A stretch of 64,000 bases of DNA from the NCBI RefSeq assembly GCF_026241165.1, contig NZ_JAPFQN010000001.1, forward strand, positions 186,001-250,000, read 5' to 3'. The notes under the pieces were generated by a model. The model was not told the origin of the DNA. It ran no database searches and worked only from the letters and a program-made list of their open reading frames with translations. The translations under genes and the position numbers were made by a program. Shown here one piece after another: positions 46,556 through 56,382 of this stretch (the first letter of the stretch is position 1; every line of letters starts with the position of its first letter). This stretch comes from Mangrovivirga halotolerans (lineage in GTDB: Bacteria > Bacteroidota > Bacteroidia > Cytophagales > Cyclobacteriaceae).

Positions 46556-47590
46556 ATGAAAAAAACTGCAATTGCTATTCTAAACTACAATGGCCTCCCC
46601 CATTTACAAAATTATTTACCGGGAGTAATTAAGGAAAGTTCTGATTTAGCTGATATTTATGTAATTGAAAACGCAGGTACTGATAATTCTGTAGAATGGA
46701 TTAAGGAAAATCATCCAACTATAAAGATTATAGAGCTCGATAAGAATTACGGTTTTGCAGGCGGCTACAACCGAGGACTTCAAAACATTAATAATGAATA
46801 CCTTTTATTATTAAATTCAGATATTAAAGTTTCAAAAAACTGGCTTAGCCCTTTAGTTGATTTTCTTGACAAAAACCCTGATGTAGCTGCAGTACAGCCA
46901 AAGATCCTTTCTCTGCGGGAACCCGAGTATTTTGAATATGCAGGAGCTGCAGGAGGATTTATTGACAAACTAGGCTACCCGTTTTGCAGGGGTAGAATTT
47001 TTAATCATCTGGAGAAAGATACAGGGAAATATGATTACCCAACTAAAGTTTTCTGGACATCAGGAGCCTGCATGCTGATCAGAAGAAGCATTTTTGAAAA
47101 ATCAGGAGGATTTGCTGAAGATTTTTTTGCTCATATGGAGGAAATAGATCTATGTTGGAGAATCCAGAAATTAGACAAACAACTTTATTGTATTCCTGAA
47201 AGCACAGTATACCATCTTGGAGGTGGTACATTACAAAAGCAATCGCCATTTAAAACCTATCTTAATTTCAGAAATAATCTACGGATGATTATACGGAATT
47301 ATCCTGGAAGAAAGTGGATATGGATATTCTTTCTACGTTTGCTATTAGATGCACCTGCTGCAATTAAAATCTCCTTTGACAGTGGAATTAAACACTTTTG
47401 GGCAGTAATTAGGGCTCATTTTAAAGTCTACTCAGAATTTCGTAACTTGATAAGTCAAAGGCATGATATTAAATCAGCCTCAGAAAGCACAAAAATGTCG
47501 GGTGTCCTGAATGCCTCATTGATTCTGGAACATTATCTAAAAGGTAAAAGTGCTTTTGAGGAATTGGAAACAAAAATTAATACCAAATAG
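46556..47590 (+). CDS. Glycosyltransferase family 2
   Basis: The protein has 344 residues. It carries a GT-A fold with AIAILNYNG (residues 4-12), DKNYGFAGGYNRGL (about 62-75), the DxD-like LLLNSDIKV (about 83-91) and an acceptor region FFAHMEEIDLCWRIQKLD (about 185-202). The C-terminal part has amphipathic/hydrophobic helices (WIWIFFLRLLLDAPAAIKI) suggesting membrane association. The motif set resembles rhamnosyltransferase-like GT2 enzymes that act in surface-polysaccharide synthesis; the sugar is unknown. It ends the hisS-led operon, and its last 14 bases overlap the convergent PspC gene. Confidence 0.92.
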   Translation: MKKTAIAILNYNGLPHLQNYLPGVIKESSDLADIYVIENAGTDNSVEWIKENHPTIKIIELDKNYGFAGGYNRGLQNINNEYLLLLNSDIKVSKNWLSPLVDFLDKNPDVAAVQPKILSLREPEYFEYAGAAGGFIDKLGYPFCRGRIFNHLEKDTGKYDYPTKVFWTSGACMLIRRSIFEKSGGFAEDFFAHMEEIDLCWRIQKLDKQLYCIPESTVYHLGGGTLQKQSPFKTYLNFRNNLRMIIRNYPGRKWIWIFFLRLLLDAPAAIKISFDSGIKHFWAVIRAHFKVYSEFRNLISQRHDIKSASESTKMSGVLNASLILEHYLKGKSAFEELETKINTK

Positions 47591-47807
47591 TATTATTCCG
47601 TCTTCGCAAATGTTTACGAATATTTACTATCCATGCCAACACAAGATATAAGATCAAAGGAGACCCGAAAGTTAAAAAGGAGGCATAGATAAAATATAGA
47701 CGTACACTTGAAGAAGCAATTCCAAGTTTATCGCCCAGTGCACTACAAACACCAAAGGCGCGCTTCTCAAAATATTCCTGTATTTTATCCACAAGCTTCA
47801 ATTTCAT
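47577..47807 (-). CDS. PspC-domain membrane protein
   Basis: The protein has 76 residues from the ATG at 47807 (MKLKLVDKIQEY); the frame is open upstream to 47855, but the earlier part looks like leader. The PspC domain is marked by GVCSALGDKLGI...VRLYFIYASFLTFGSPLILYLVLAWI, with one or two membrane helices, and it ends in a basic tail (RKHLRRRN). PspC proteins take part in envelope stress responses in other bacteria. It lies alone here, overlapping the 3' end of the glycosyltransferase by 14 bases. Confidence 0.85.
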   Translation of the reverse strand: MKLKLVDKIQEYFEKRAFGVCSALGDKLGIASSSVRLYFIYASFLTFGSPLILYLVLAWIVNIRKHLRRRNNTIWY

Positions 47808-47935
47808 AGTATCAAATATAATTGTTTTCATTGAATAGGAGGATATGAAGTCCATTTATTTTGTAGAAATCAAATAATTTAACATATTTGAGCTTTAAAT
47901 TAAGAAAACACGATCAATCAAAATTTCTTTAAATT

Positions 47936-49717
47936 ATGACTCAAGCGAGAAAACTAGTCTTTGCCGCTGCCATCACAGGAATGTTGGCATTGTCAGGTTG
48001 TAGTCTTAGCCAGATGACGAAGTCGGCTAAGGAGCAACAATTGACTGTAACTCCGAACCCATTAGAGGTTCATGCAGATACAGTTGAGTATGAAATGTCT
48101 GCAGTACTTCCTGTTAAGATGCTGAAAAAAGGCAAAGTGTACACCATCAAAAACTATTATGTTTATGGTGATCAAGAAGTAAGTGTAGGAGAAGTTTCAT
48201 TCAAAGCTGAAGATTATCCTAATGCAAGCGAAGAGCAACCAAGAGAAAGCAAAACATTTTCTTTCCCTTACGAGCCAGCGATGAGCAAAGGTGAACTTCA
48301 GGTAATGGGCGTTGCTTCAAATCCTGAAAATGGAAAATTCAAGGAAACTGAGAGAATGACAGTTGCTCCTGGAATAATTACAACTTCTAAATTGGTTGAA
48401 GAGCCATTTTTCGCTGCTTATGCGGATCATGGATATAACAATCAGGAAGAATTAATCCCAACTGAAATTAATTTTTACTTCTTACAAGGAAGCTCAGTAT
48501 TGAGAAGTTCTGAGAGAAGAAGTGACAGAGGTGAACAATTCAGAGGCTTCATCGCTGAGAAGAACGTAACAAGAACTGTGACTATCACTGGTTCTCACTC
48601 TCCAGAAGGTCCTGAAACAGTTAACACTGATCTTGCAGGAAACCGTGCTGAGGTAATCGAAAAGTATTATAAAGATCAAATGGATCGATATGATTACAAA
48701 GGAGCTGCTGACAGCATCAACTTTATTCTTAAAGAAGTTGTTCGCGACTGGACTCCATTAAAAGATTCATTAGCAAACTATGATGGAATCACTGAAGAAG
48801 AGAAACAGCAGGTTTACGATATCGTAAATGGTCCTGGTGTATTCGAAGAAAAAGAAGATCAGTTACATGACCTTCCTTTCTACAGAAAAATGTTCAGAGA
48901 TGTTTATCCTCAGTTACGTTTCTCAGAGACTGAAATCTTAACAGTAAAAGAGAAGAAAACAGATGCTGAAATTTCTGTACTTGCTAAAGGTATAGCTGAA
49001 GGAAATGCTAGTTCTGATACTCTTTCTATGGAAGAGCTTCTTTACGGTGCTACTTTAACTCCTTCTCTTGATGAGAAAGAAGCTATTTACAAAGCAGCAA
49101 TCGAAAAAGAAGATAATTGGGTAGCACACAACAACCTTGCAGCTGTTTATCTTGAGAAAGCAAATGAATCAGGTGATGATGCAATGGTTTCTTCAGCTAT
49201 AAACGAAGCTGAAATTGCTAACAGAATGGAAGAAAATGCACCAGCTCACATTAACCTTGCAACTGCTTACGCTATGCAGGGCAACACTCAAAAGGCTTAT
49301 GCTACAGCAATGGCTGCTGACGGAATGGGTGCAAGTGCAGATAACCAGGCTGGTCTAAATGGTGTGAAGGGTGCTCTTCAAATCATGATGGCTGAGTACG
49401 GACCTGCTACAACTTCTCTTTCTAACGCAAATGAAACTGCTACTAACCTATTCAACAAAGGTTTAGCACAGTTGTTAAACGGAGAAACTCAAAAAGCAAT
49501 GTCTTCTTTCGAGGATGCAATTGCAGCTGATAGCGATTTTGCAAAAGCACATTATGCTGCTGCAGTAGCTGCGGCTAGAAGCAACAATGTTGATCAAGTT
49601 GTTTCTCACCTTAAAGAAGCTGTAACAGCTGATCCATCACTGAAGCAAAAAGCTCTTTCAGATCTTGAATTTGCTGCAGTAGCTGGAAACGCTGCTTTCA
49701 CTGAGGCATTGAAATAA
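47936..49717 (+). CDS. TPR lipoprotein with OmpA-like segment, probably abundant
   Basis: The protein has 593 residues. A lipoprotein signal (MLALSGC, Cys22) is followed by a beta-rich part (about residues 35-180) and an OmpA-like stretch (about 185-250; FYFLQGSSVLR, TGSHSPEGPETVNTDLAGNRAEVI). A charged linker and TPR-like repeats complete it (about 385-590; IYKAAIEKEDNWVAHNNLAAVYLEKA). The OmpA-like part has the strand-helix pattern but not a full peptidoglycan-binding motif. Codon choice is strikingly regular (for example CTT/GCT, AAC in many places), as in highly expressed genes. It stands alone with its own terminator. It is probably a periplasmic or outer-membrane scaffold; the function is not known to me. 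Confidence 0.82.
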   Translation: MTQARKLVFAAAITGMLALSGCSLSQMTKSAKEQQLTVTPNPLEVHADTVEYEMSAVLPVKMLKKGKVYTIKNYYVYGDQEVSVGEVSFKAEDYPNASEEQPRESKTFSFPYEPAMSKGELQVMGVASNPENGKFKETERMTVAPGIITTSKLVEEPFFAAYADHGYNNQEELIPTEINFYFLQGSSVLRSSERRSDRGEQFRGFIAEKNVTRTVTITGSHSPEGPETVNTDLAGNRAEVIEKYYKDQMDRYDYKGAADSINFILKEVVRDWTPLKDSLANYDGITEEEKQQVYDIVNGPGVFEEKEDQLHDLPFYRKMFRDVYPQLRFSETEILTVKEKKTDAEISVLAKGIAEGNASSDTLSMEELLYGATLTPSLDEKEAIYKAAIEKEDNWVAHNNLAAVYLEKANESGDDAMVSSAINEAEIANRMEENAPAHINLATAYAMQGNTQKAYATAMAADGMGASADNQAGLNGVKGALQIMMAEYGPATTSLSNANETATNLFNKGLAQLLNGETQKAMSSFEDAIAADSDFAKAHYAAAVAAARSNNVDQVVSHLKEAVTADPSLKQKALSDLEFAAVAGNAAFTEALK

Positions 49718-49738
49718 GAAATTTATAATTCTAATAAG

Positions 49739-49768
49739 AAGGTTGTCCATAAGGGCAACCTTTTTTTA
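49739..49768 (+). terminator. Terminator of the TPR lipoprotein gene
   Basis: AAGGTTGTCC pairs with GGGCAACCTT (one G-T pair) around CATAA, followed by seven or more T. Confidence 0.85.
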
Positions 49769-49822
49769 TTTACTCACAAAACGCTAAATAGATAATAGCT
49801 TTTATTATTAGCTTGTAATTGC

Positions 49823-49830
49823 TATTTTTG
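49823..49830 (+). promoter_or_regulatory. Candidate -7 element of the pdhB promoter
   Basis: TATTTTTG is a perfect TAnnTTTG match, 24 bases before the pdhB ATG at 49855. Confidence 0.45.
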
Positions 49831-49854
49831 TCCAGTTTTGAAACGAAGTTAAAA

Positions 49855-50832
49855 ATGAGAGAAATACAGTTCAGAGAAGCACTTAACGAAGCTATGTCAG
49901 AAGAAATGAGAAGAGATGAAAATGTCTTTCTCATGGGTGAAGAAGTAGCTGAGTACAATGGTGCTTATAAGGTTAGCCAGGGTATGCTGGATGAATTTGG
50001 TGCAAAAAGAGTTATTGATACACCAATTACGGAACTTGGATTTGCTGGTATTGGAGTTGGTGCAGCGATGAATGGCCTGAGACCTATCATTGAATTCATG
50101 ACCTTCAACTTTTCACTTGTAGCAATCGACCAGGTAATTAACTCTGCAGCTAAAATGCTTTACATGTCTGGTGGACAGGTACCTGTTCCGATGGTATTTA
50201 GAGGACCTACGGGTAATGCAGGACAGCTTTCTGCTCAGCATTCACAAAACTTCGAAAACTGGTATGCAAATACTCCTGGTTTAAAAGTTGTAGTTCCATC
50301 AAATCCGTATGATGCTAAAGGATTATTAAAATCTTCTATCAGAGATGATGATCCGGTTATTTTCATGGAATCTGAATTGATGTACGGAGACAAAGGAGAA
50401 GTACCTGAAGATGAGTATTTACTTCCTCTTGGTGTTGCAGATATCAAACGTGAAGGCGATGATGTGACAATCGTTTCATTTGGCAAAATGATGAAAATAG
50501 CTCTTGAGGCAGCTGATGAACTAAGTAAAGATAATATCTCAGCCGAAGTAATCGACCTTAGAACTGTGAGACCTATTGATTATAAAACAGTCGTAGAGTC
50601 TGTAAAGAAAACAAATAGATTGGTAGTAGTAGAAGAAGCATGGCCTTTGGCTTCTATTTCTTCAGAAATTGCTTTCCATATCCAGCATTATGCATTTGAT
50701 TATCTGGATGCTCCTGTTAAAAGAGTTACCAATGAAGATATTCCTTTGGCATATGCTCCTACTTTGATTGAAGCAACTTTACCAAATGTTAAAAGAACTA
50801 TTGATGCTGTAAATGCTGTTTTATACAGATAA
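49855..50832 (+). CDS. pdhB: Pyruvate dehydrogenase E1 component, beta subunit
   Basis: The protein has 325 residues from the ATG at 49855 ([14 protein letters not shown]); a longer version from TTG at 49819 would add AT-rich, non-conserved residues and run through the promoter element. Motifs of the E1-beta family are [19 protein letters not shown] (about 24-42), [24 protein letters not shown] (about 56-79), [15 protein letters not shown] and [14 protein letters not shown]. With the alpha subunit it decarboxylates pyruvate and passes the acetyl group to E2. The alpha and E2 genes are not in the window, so the complex is encoded at separate places. It is monocistronic with a terminator. Confidence 0.93.
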   Translation: MREIQFREALNEAMSEEMRRDENVFLMGEEVAEYNGAYKVSQGMLDEFGAKRVIDTPITELGFAGIGVGAAMNGLRPIIEFMTFNFSLVAIDQVINSAAKMLYMSGGQVPVPMVFRGPTGNAGQLSAQHSQNFENWYANTPGLKVVVPSNPYDAKGLLKSSIRDDDPVIFMESELMYGDKGEVPEDEYLLPLGVADIKREGDDVTIVSFGKMMKIALEAADELSKDNISAEVIDLRTVRPIDYKTVVESVKKTNRLVVVEEAWPLASISSEIAFHIQHYAFDYLDAPVKRVTNEDIPLAYAPTLIEATLPNVKRTIDAVNAVLYR

Positions 50833-50858
50833 TCTTTAAGCACTCAAATAAATATTTC

Positions 50859-50887
50859 AAAGGCCTTTTAAAAAGGCCTTTTTTTAT
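50859..50887 (+). terminator. Terminator of pdhB
   Basis: AAAGGCCTTTT and AAAAGGCCTTT form a long stem with almost no loop, followed by a T-run. Confidence 0.8.
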
Positions 50888-50897
50888 GGCATAAAAA

Positions 50898-50920
50898 AAC
50901 CCGAAGTGTTCCTTCGGGTT
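50898..50920 (-). terminator. Terminator of ffh
   Basis: AACCCGAAG (50898-50906) pairs with CTTCGGGTT (50912-50920); on the minus strand a T-run follows (A-run at 50893-50899). It lies 24 bases past the ffh stop. Confidence 0.85.
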
Positions 50921-50943
50921 TTGTTTCTTTAACTTCTCCAGAA

Positions 50944-52275
50944 TTATTTTTTAAACATGTTCATTGCAGACATTGCCCGCTTATTTCCGGACATTTTATT
51001 CATTGTTTTCATCATTTTCTTCATCTCATTAAATTGCTTTAGCAGCTTGTTCACTTCCTGAACAGTAGTCCCACTACCATTTGCAATTCTTTGTCGTCGG
51101 CTACCATTGATAACATCAGGATTTGACCTTTCTTCCGGAGTCATAGAAAAGATTATTGCTTCTATCGGTTTAAATGAGTCGTCGTCAATATCAAGATTTT
51201 TAATTGCTTTCCCCATTCCAGGTATCATAGCCATCAGGTCTTTAAGATTACCCATCTTTTTAATCTGCTGTAGCTGAGATAAGAAATCTTCAAAATCAAA
51301 CTGATTTTTCCTGATCTTTTTATTAAGCCTTTGAGCTTCGTCCTGATCAAAAGTTTGCTGCGCTTTCTCTACTAAAGACACAACATCACCCATTCCAAGA
51401 ATCCTTCCTGCCATACGCTCAGGGAAGAATTTATCGATGGCGTCCATTTTCTCTCCTGTTGAGATAAACTTAATTGGTTTATCTACAACAGTCCGGATTG
51501 AAAGAGCAGCACCACCTCGGGTATCACCATCTAATTTGGTAAGTACAACACCATCAAAATCCAATCGCTCGTTAAATACTTTTGCAGTATTAACAGCATC
51601 CTGACCTGTCATTGAGTCAACAACAAAGAGAGTTTCTGATGGGTCGAGTGATTTTTTCAATCCTTCGATCTCATTCATCATTTGCTCGTCAACCGCCAAA
51701 CGACCGGCCGTATCGACAATTACCGTGCTCTTCCCATTGTCCTTCGCATATTTAATTGCGTTTTCTGCAATCTGTTCAGCATTTTTATTTTCAGGTTCCG
51801 AATAAACTTCAACTCCTATTTGCTCACCTAATACCTTCAGCTGATCGATCGCTGCAGGACGGTAAATATCACAGGCTACAAGTAAAACTGTACGTCCCTG
51901 CTTTTTCAGATAATTAGCAAGTTTACCACTAAAAGTAGTTTTACCTGAACCCTGAAGACCTGAGATAAGAATAGTTGCAGGTGATCCCTCAAGAGATATA
52001 TCTTCCTGCTTCCCTCCCATTAGTTTAGTCAGTTCATCATTAGTGATCTTAATTAATAACTGACCTGGAGAAACTGTAGTGAGTACATCTTTGCCAAGAG
52101 CTTCTTCTTTTATCGTATCAGTAACTTCCTTCGCTACTTTATAGTTAACATCGGCATCAATTAATGCCCGACGTATTTCTTTAGCTGTGGCAGCTACGTT
52201 GATCTCGGTGATCTGACCTTTACCTTTTAACGTCTGAAAGGCCTTATCTAATTTATATGAAAGATTTTCGAACAT
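50944..52275 (-). CDS. ffh: Signal recognition particle protein Ffh
   Basis: The protein has 443 residues and is the protein part of the SRP, which brings membrane and some secreted proteins to the translocon. NG-domain GTPase motifs are GLQGSGKTTFSGKLA (G1), DTAGRLAVDEQMMNEI (G3), TKLDGDTRGGAAL (G4 and DGDARGGA-type motif) and the closing GEKMDAIDKFFPERMAGRILGMGD. The methionine-rich M domain follows (MKKMMKTMNKMSGNKRAMSAMNMFKK end). It stands alone on the minus strand, with two TAnnTTTG boxes close upstream. Confidence 0.96.
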   Translation of the reverse strand: MFENLSYKLDKAFQTLKGKGQITEINVAATAKEIRRALIDADVNYKVAKEVTDTIKEEALGKDVLTTVSPGQLLIKITNDELTKLMGGKQEDISLEGSPATILISGLQGSGKTTFSGKLANYLKKQGRTVLLVACDIYRPAAIDQLKVLGEQIGVEVYSEPENKNAEQIAENAIKYAKDNGKSTVIVDTAGRLAVDEQMMNEIEGLKKSLDPSETLFVVDSMTGQDAVNTAKVFNERLDFDGVVLTKLDGDTRGGAALSIRTVVDKPIKFISTGEKMDAIDKFFPERMAGRILGMGDVVSLVEKAQQTFDQDEAQRLNKKIRKNQFDFEDFLSQLQQIKKMGNLKDLMAMIPGMGKAIKNLDIDDDSFKPIEAIIFSMTPEERSNPDVINGSRRQRIANGSGTTVQEVNKLLKQFNEMKKMMKTMNKMSGNKRAMSAMNMFKK

Positions 52276-52294
52276 ATCCAGTTTTATTTTGTCG

Positions 52295-52312
52295 CAAAAA
52301 TAAGCAAAATTA
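52295..52312 (-). promoter_or_regulatory. Two overlapping-range TAnnTTTG boxes upstream of ffh
   Basis: On the minus strand TAATTTTG (52305-52312) and TATTTTTG (52295-52302) both match the -7 consensus, 20-37 bases before the ffh start. Confidence 0.4.
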
Positions 52313-52451
52313 CCTCATTTAACAGCCCATGAATTGTATAATCCAAAATCCTTGCTGATATTGCCTCAAATTTACAATTAGATTTTAAGTACACCTGCGT
52401 CAGAAAGGTATTTTTTATAAAGGATAGGCAAAGAAATAAATCATCTCAATA

Positions 52452-54899
52452 ATGAAATTGAAAAAAATAAATTTCGCTTCGGAAGTTCTTCCTCATATTA
52501 TAGCAATTATTGTTTTCTTACTTATAACTGTAGGATTCTTTTCTCCGGTTTTCTTTGATAATATGGCTATTAACCAGCACGATATTACTCAATGGAAAGG
52601 CGGAGCACAATCTGTTATTGAATATAGAGAAAACTCTGACAAAGAAACATTGTGGGCCGATGGTATGTTTAGCGGAATGCCGGCCTACCTTGTGAATGTA
52701 AACTGGAGCAATGGTCCTGTAAAAGCGTTACATCAAATATTCAGTATTGCATTACCTCACCCGGTAAAAATGATCTTTATTGCATTTCTGTCATTTTATA
52801 TTTTGTTGCTCTCTTATAAAGTCAGACCATACATTGCAATAGCCGGAGCAATCTCATTTGGACTTTCAAGTTTTATAATCATTGGCCTAAGTGCTGGTCA
52901 TAATGCCCGAATAGGAGCTATTGCTTATATGCCTCTCGTACTTGCAGGAATTAAACTGGTTTTCAGGGATAAACTTCTTTTGGGAGCCGCTTTAACTGCT
53001 GCTGCTTTAGCTCTACACCTCAGGTTGAATCACCTCCAAATAACTTATTACTTATTATTTATTGTTTTTGCCTTTGGTATTAATGAATTAGTATTTGCTA
53101 TTAAGGAAAATCAATTCTCTTCACTATTGAAAAAAGTAGGAATTTTGGTTGTCGCTGCAATTATAGGTGTTGGAACATTCGCTGGTGAAATGGCTGCTAC
53201 ATACAAATACAGTAAATATTCTATTCGAGGAAAATCACCTATAGAATCGGTAGATCAAACAGGGCTTTCAAAGGATTATGCTTTCGAGTATAGTAATGGA
53301 ACATTTGAATGGATGACTATATTCATCCCGAACATTTATGGAGGTTCACAAGGTGAAGAACTAAGTGAAGATAGTAATGTAGCCAATGCAATGGCTGCAC
53401 AGGGCTTTCCTCAAAATCAGATTCGTTCTCAAATAAAAAGCTTACCTACTTACTGGGGTGATCAAAGACTTACAGCTCCATATTATGCTGGTGCAATTTC
53501 CTGTTTCCTGTTTATAATAGGGATCATATTTGCCGACTCAAGAAATAAATGGTGGATTGTTACAATATCAGTTATCGGTATATTTTTATCCATGGGAGAT
53601 AACTTCCCAACCCTTAATTACTTCCTTTTTGATCACTTTCCTCTTTACAATAAATTCAGATCGGTTACTTTCACAATTATCATTACCATTTTTGCAATAA
53701 ACCTTTTAGGTTTTATAGGCTTAAATGAATTATTAAAAAATGAATTCAACAAAGCGATACAAAAGAAGTTTTTAATTGGTGTAGGAGTAGCATCTGGCAT
53801 TTGCTTATTGGTAATTTTAGTTTCCGGTGGGATTAATACTTCAGGAGCTATAGATCAACAATTAAATGCTCCTGCATGGTTCACGAAAGCTCTCAAGGAG
53901 GACAGAGTTGCTCTTATGAGGGCTGACAGCTTCAGATCGTTGATTTATGTATTGCTTGCTGCAGCAGCAATTTTCTTTACCATGAAAAAGAAAATCAGCC
54001 TGAACATTGGAATGATAGCTATCATCGTTTTAGTGCTCATTGATCATTGGAGTGTAGACAATAGATATTTTGGTGACAAAAATTTTGTTAAAGCGAGAAA
54101 TGCATTAAACATAACAAAAACCCCGGCGGATCAAGCAATTTTATCCGACCCGGCAGAGCATTACCGCGTATTAAACCTGGCCAACCCATTTAACGAAGCG
54201 AGAACTTCTTATTTCCATGAATCAATTGGTGGTTATCACGGTGCAAAATTAGGTAGGTACCAGGATCTGATAGAATATAATATTAGTCCTGAAATGCAAA
54301 GTCTGGTTCAAAACCTACAGTCTGGAAATGCTTCCTTCAACTCAATTCCTGTTATCAATATGCTTAACACCAAATATATAAAGTATGGTAATAATGCAGA
54401 ACAGGTAATAAAAAACCCGGAGGCAAATGGTCCGGCATGGGCAGTATCTCAAGTGAAAGAATTAAATTCGGCTAAGGCTGTTCTTGAAAATCTTTCATCG
54501 GTCAATACTGAATCTACAGCACTTGTGTATTCTGATGATGAGTACAAAGTGACTCCAGGCAGCTATAATGCAAATGCTCAGATTTCTCTGACGAAATATG
54601 AACCAAGCAACCTTGTTTATAATGCAAAAACCAGCGGAAAAGCAGTATTTGTATTTAGTGATATATTTTATCCGGAAGGTTGGACGGCTACAGTAAACGG
54701 AAAAGAAACCCCTATTAAAAGAGTAAACTATTTATTAAGAGCAATTGAAATTGATAGCAGCGGAGATTTTGAAATTATTTTAAATTTCCGTCCTGAAGTA
54801 TATTATAGTCTGAATCCAATAACTGCAACAAGTTCATGGCTATTAATTATTGTTCTTATTATTGGAATAGGTTCCTCCTTCGTTAGTAAAAAAGATTAA
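52452..54899 (+). CDS. YfhO-family integral membrane protein
   Basis: The protein has 815 residues with about 13-14 predicted membrane helices. The first is at residues 12-35 (VLPHIIAIIVFLLITVGFFSP); a cluster follows between 100 and 260, more between 350 and 530, and the last is near the C-terminus (SWLLIIVLIIGIGSSFV). Family marks are the AINQHDITQWKGGA-type loop after helix 1 and the C-terminal FSDIFYPEGWTATVNGK segment. YfhO proteins are GT-C-like proteins; the Bacillus YfhO is linked to sugar decoration of teichoic acid, and the Bacteroidota role is not established. Next to it, in convergent orientation, is a glycosyltransferase, which fits surface glycan work. Confidence 0.9.
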   Translation: MKLKKINFASEVLPHIIAIIVFLLITVGFFSPVFFDNMAINQHDITQWKGGAQSVIEYRENSDKETLWADGMFSGMPAYLVNVNWSNGPVKALHQIFSIALPHPVKMIFIAFLSFYILLLSYKVRPYIAIAGAISFGLSSFIIIGLSAGHNARIGAIAYMPLVLAGIKLVFRDKLLLGAALTAAALALHLRLNHLQITYYLLFIVFAFGINELVFAIKENQFSSLLKKVGILVVAAIIGVGTFAGEMAATYKYSKYSIRGKSPIESVDQTGLSKDYAFEYSNGTFEWMTIFIPNIYGGSQGEELSEDSNVANAMAAQGFPQNQIRSQIKSLPTYWGDQRLTAPYYAGAISCFLFIIGIIFADSRNKWWIVTISVIGIFLSMGDNFPTLNYFLFDHFPLYNKFRSVTFTIIITIFAINLLGFIGLNELLKNEFNKAIQKKFLIGVGVASGICLLVILVSGGINTSGAIDQQLNAPAWFTKALKEDRVALMRADSFRSLIYVLLAAAAIFFTMKKKISLNIGMIAIIVLVLIDHWSVDNRYFGDKNFVKARNALNITKTPADQAILSDPAEHYRVLNLANPFNEARTSYFHESIGGYHGAKLGRYQDLIEYNISPEMQSLVQNLQSGNASFNSIPVINMLNTKYIKYGNNAEQVIKNPEANGPAWAVSQVKELNSAKAVLENLSSVNTESTALVYSDDEYKVTPGSYNANAQISLTKYEPSNLVYNAKTSGKAVFVFSDIFYPEGWTATVNGKETPIKRVNYLLRAIEIDSSGDFEIILNFRPEVYYSLNPITATSSWLLIIVLIIGIGSSFVSKKD

Positions 54900-54917
54900 A
54901 GAAAAAACAAATATGAA

Positions 54918-54957
54918 AAGAGGCAACTGGATTAAATTCAGTTGCCTCTTTTTTTGT
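54918..54957 (+). terminator. Terminator after yfhO-like gene
   Basis: AAGAGGCAACTG (54918-54929) pairs with CAGTTGCCTCTT (54939-54950), followed by a T-run: a strong 12-bp stem. Confidence 0.9.
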
Positions 54958-54973
54958 TCATCTATCTAAAAAT

Positions 54974-56275
54974 TCAATTCTTTCCGATCTCCTCTGTAAT
55001 AACTGAGGCAAGTTTCTTTGAAAGGTTTTTTCTTGAATAGGGTGACTCCTTACGAATCTTATATCCATCTTTACTATTATCTTTATACTGATTATAGGCC
55101 AAATCAATATTCGCTTTAATTTTATTAATATCATCAGGATCGGCAACCCATCCATACTCACCATCTCTGATTAATTCCGCAGCATCACCTTCCTCGTCTA
55201 TCACGCCAATGATTGGTCTTCCTGATGCGACATATTCAAATAATTTGCCTGTCAAAAACCCTTTACTGTTCGCAAACTTTGATAGCAAAAGAAGAAGAGC
55301 TGCTGATTGTCCAACCAGATCAAATACCTCATCATGTGACAGATATTCTCCAATTTTAACAACTCTATCTAATGTCGGATCAGTAAGCATATTACCAAAA
55401 AATGACTCGCTTATTATGCCGTGAATCCTAACTTCTGTTTCTTCAATACGTGCCGGATATTCATCCAGCCATTGCTTTAATGCCTTTAGAAATGGCTTGG
55501 GATCTCTCAGATCATCAATTGTACCGACGTATGAAATTAAAAATTTATTTGGTGACAGTTCATTTAATTTCTCCGGGATATCTTCGTGATCAAATCCATT
55601 ACTAATTACTTTGACATTTCTTGCACCTAATCTTTGGAGATCATCACCCATTCCAGGACTTACAGTGATAACCGCTTTTGCATTTTTAAACACCTTTTTT
55701 TCATACATTCTGTGAATTTTCAATACCGGAGAAGAAACCTTCAGATGTTTTAACTGATGCCATTCAGACCACGGATCTCTAAAATCAGCAATCCATGGTA
55801 TGCCAGTTTTTTTACTCAATTTCTGACCAATTAAATGCATGCTATGAGGTGGGCCAGTAGAAATAATCATGTCGATATTTCTATCTTTAAGCCATTGAGA
55901 CAAAAATTTAACTGATGGTTTTACCCAAAATACTCGTGGATCAGGAACAATAAGATTACCTCTGGCCCAGACAATCATTTCCTGGAAAAGTGTTCGGTTT
56001 TTATTATCAAAAGCCTGCCCGGCTTTTTTCTCACTATCTGATTTCCCCGGCAACAATTTATAAGGCTCCCAAATAGGGAATTTTATAACTTCCAGTTCTT
56101 CATCTATATCTTTCAGAAGTGACTCATCTTTGAATGCAAACGTTGGATTTTCCGGAGTAAAGACAATAGGTTTTACACCAAACTCTGGTAAATATTTGGT
56201 AAATTTTAACCATCGTTGTACTCCTCCCCCTCCGCTGGGAGGCCAATAATAAGAAATTATTAAAATATTGTGCAT
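54974..56275 (-). CDS. Glycosyltransferase family 4
   Basis: The protein has 433 residues and the GT-B fold. The N-terminal ISYYWPPSGGGGVQRWLKFTKYLPEFG (residues 6-32) is the donor-side glycine loop. The C-terminal half has SYVGTIDDLRDPKPFLKAL (about 249-267), IKIGEYLSHDEVFDLVGQSAALLLL-like segments and GKLFEYVASGRPIIGVID (about 356-373) with the conserved E-x7-E-type region. Family 4 enzymes transfer sugars from nucleotide donors to surface polysaccharides; the substrate is unknown. It is monocistronic between convergent yfhO and divergent pfkA. Confidence 0.91.
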   Translation of the reverse strand: MHNILIISYYWPPSGGGGVQRWLKFTKYLPEFGVKPIVFTPENPTFAFKDESLLKDIDEELEVIKFPIWEPYKLLPGKSDSEKKAGQAFDNKNRTLFQEMIVWARGNLIVPDPRVFWVKPSVKFLSQWLKDRNIDMIISTGPPHSMHLIGQKLSKKTGIPWIADFRDPWSEWHQLKHLKVSSPVLKIHRMYEKKVFKNAKAVITVSPGMGDDLQRLGARNVKVISNGFDHEDIPEKLNELSPNKFLISYVGTIDDLRDPKPFLKALKQWLDEYPARIEETEVRIHGIISESFFGNMLTDPTLDRVVKIGEYLSHDEVFDLVGQSAALLLLLSKFANSKGFLTGKLFEYVASGRPIIGVIDEEGDAAELIRDGEYGWVADPDDINKIKANIDLAYNQYKDNSKDGYKIRKESPYSRKNLSKKLASVITEEIGKN

Positions 56276-56382
56276 TTAATTTAAGTTTTGTCAAATCTTT
56301 GCAAATATAAATTTTGAAGTTACCGCATGAATTGAAAATAAATTAATATTATGCGAATTAATTTAAAAAGGGTAAAATAGGC

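Noticed and set aside
49819-49854. Longer pdhB from TTG at 49819
   Set aside because: It would run through the TATTTTTG promoter box and add non-conserved residues; the ATG at 49855 fits the family.
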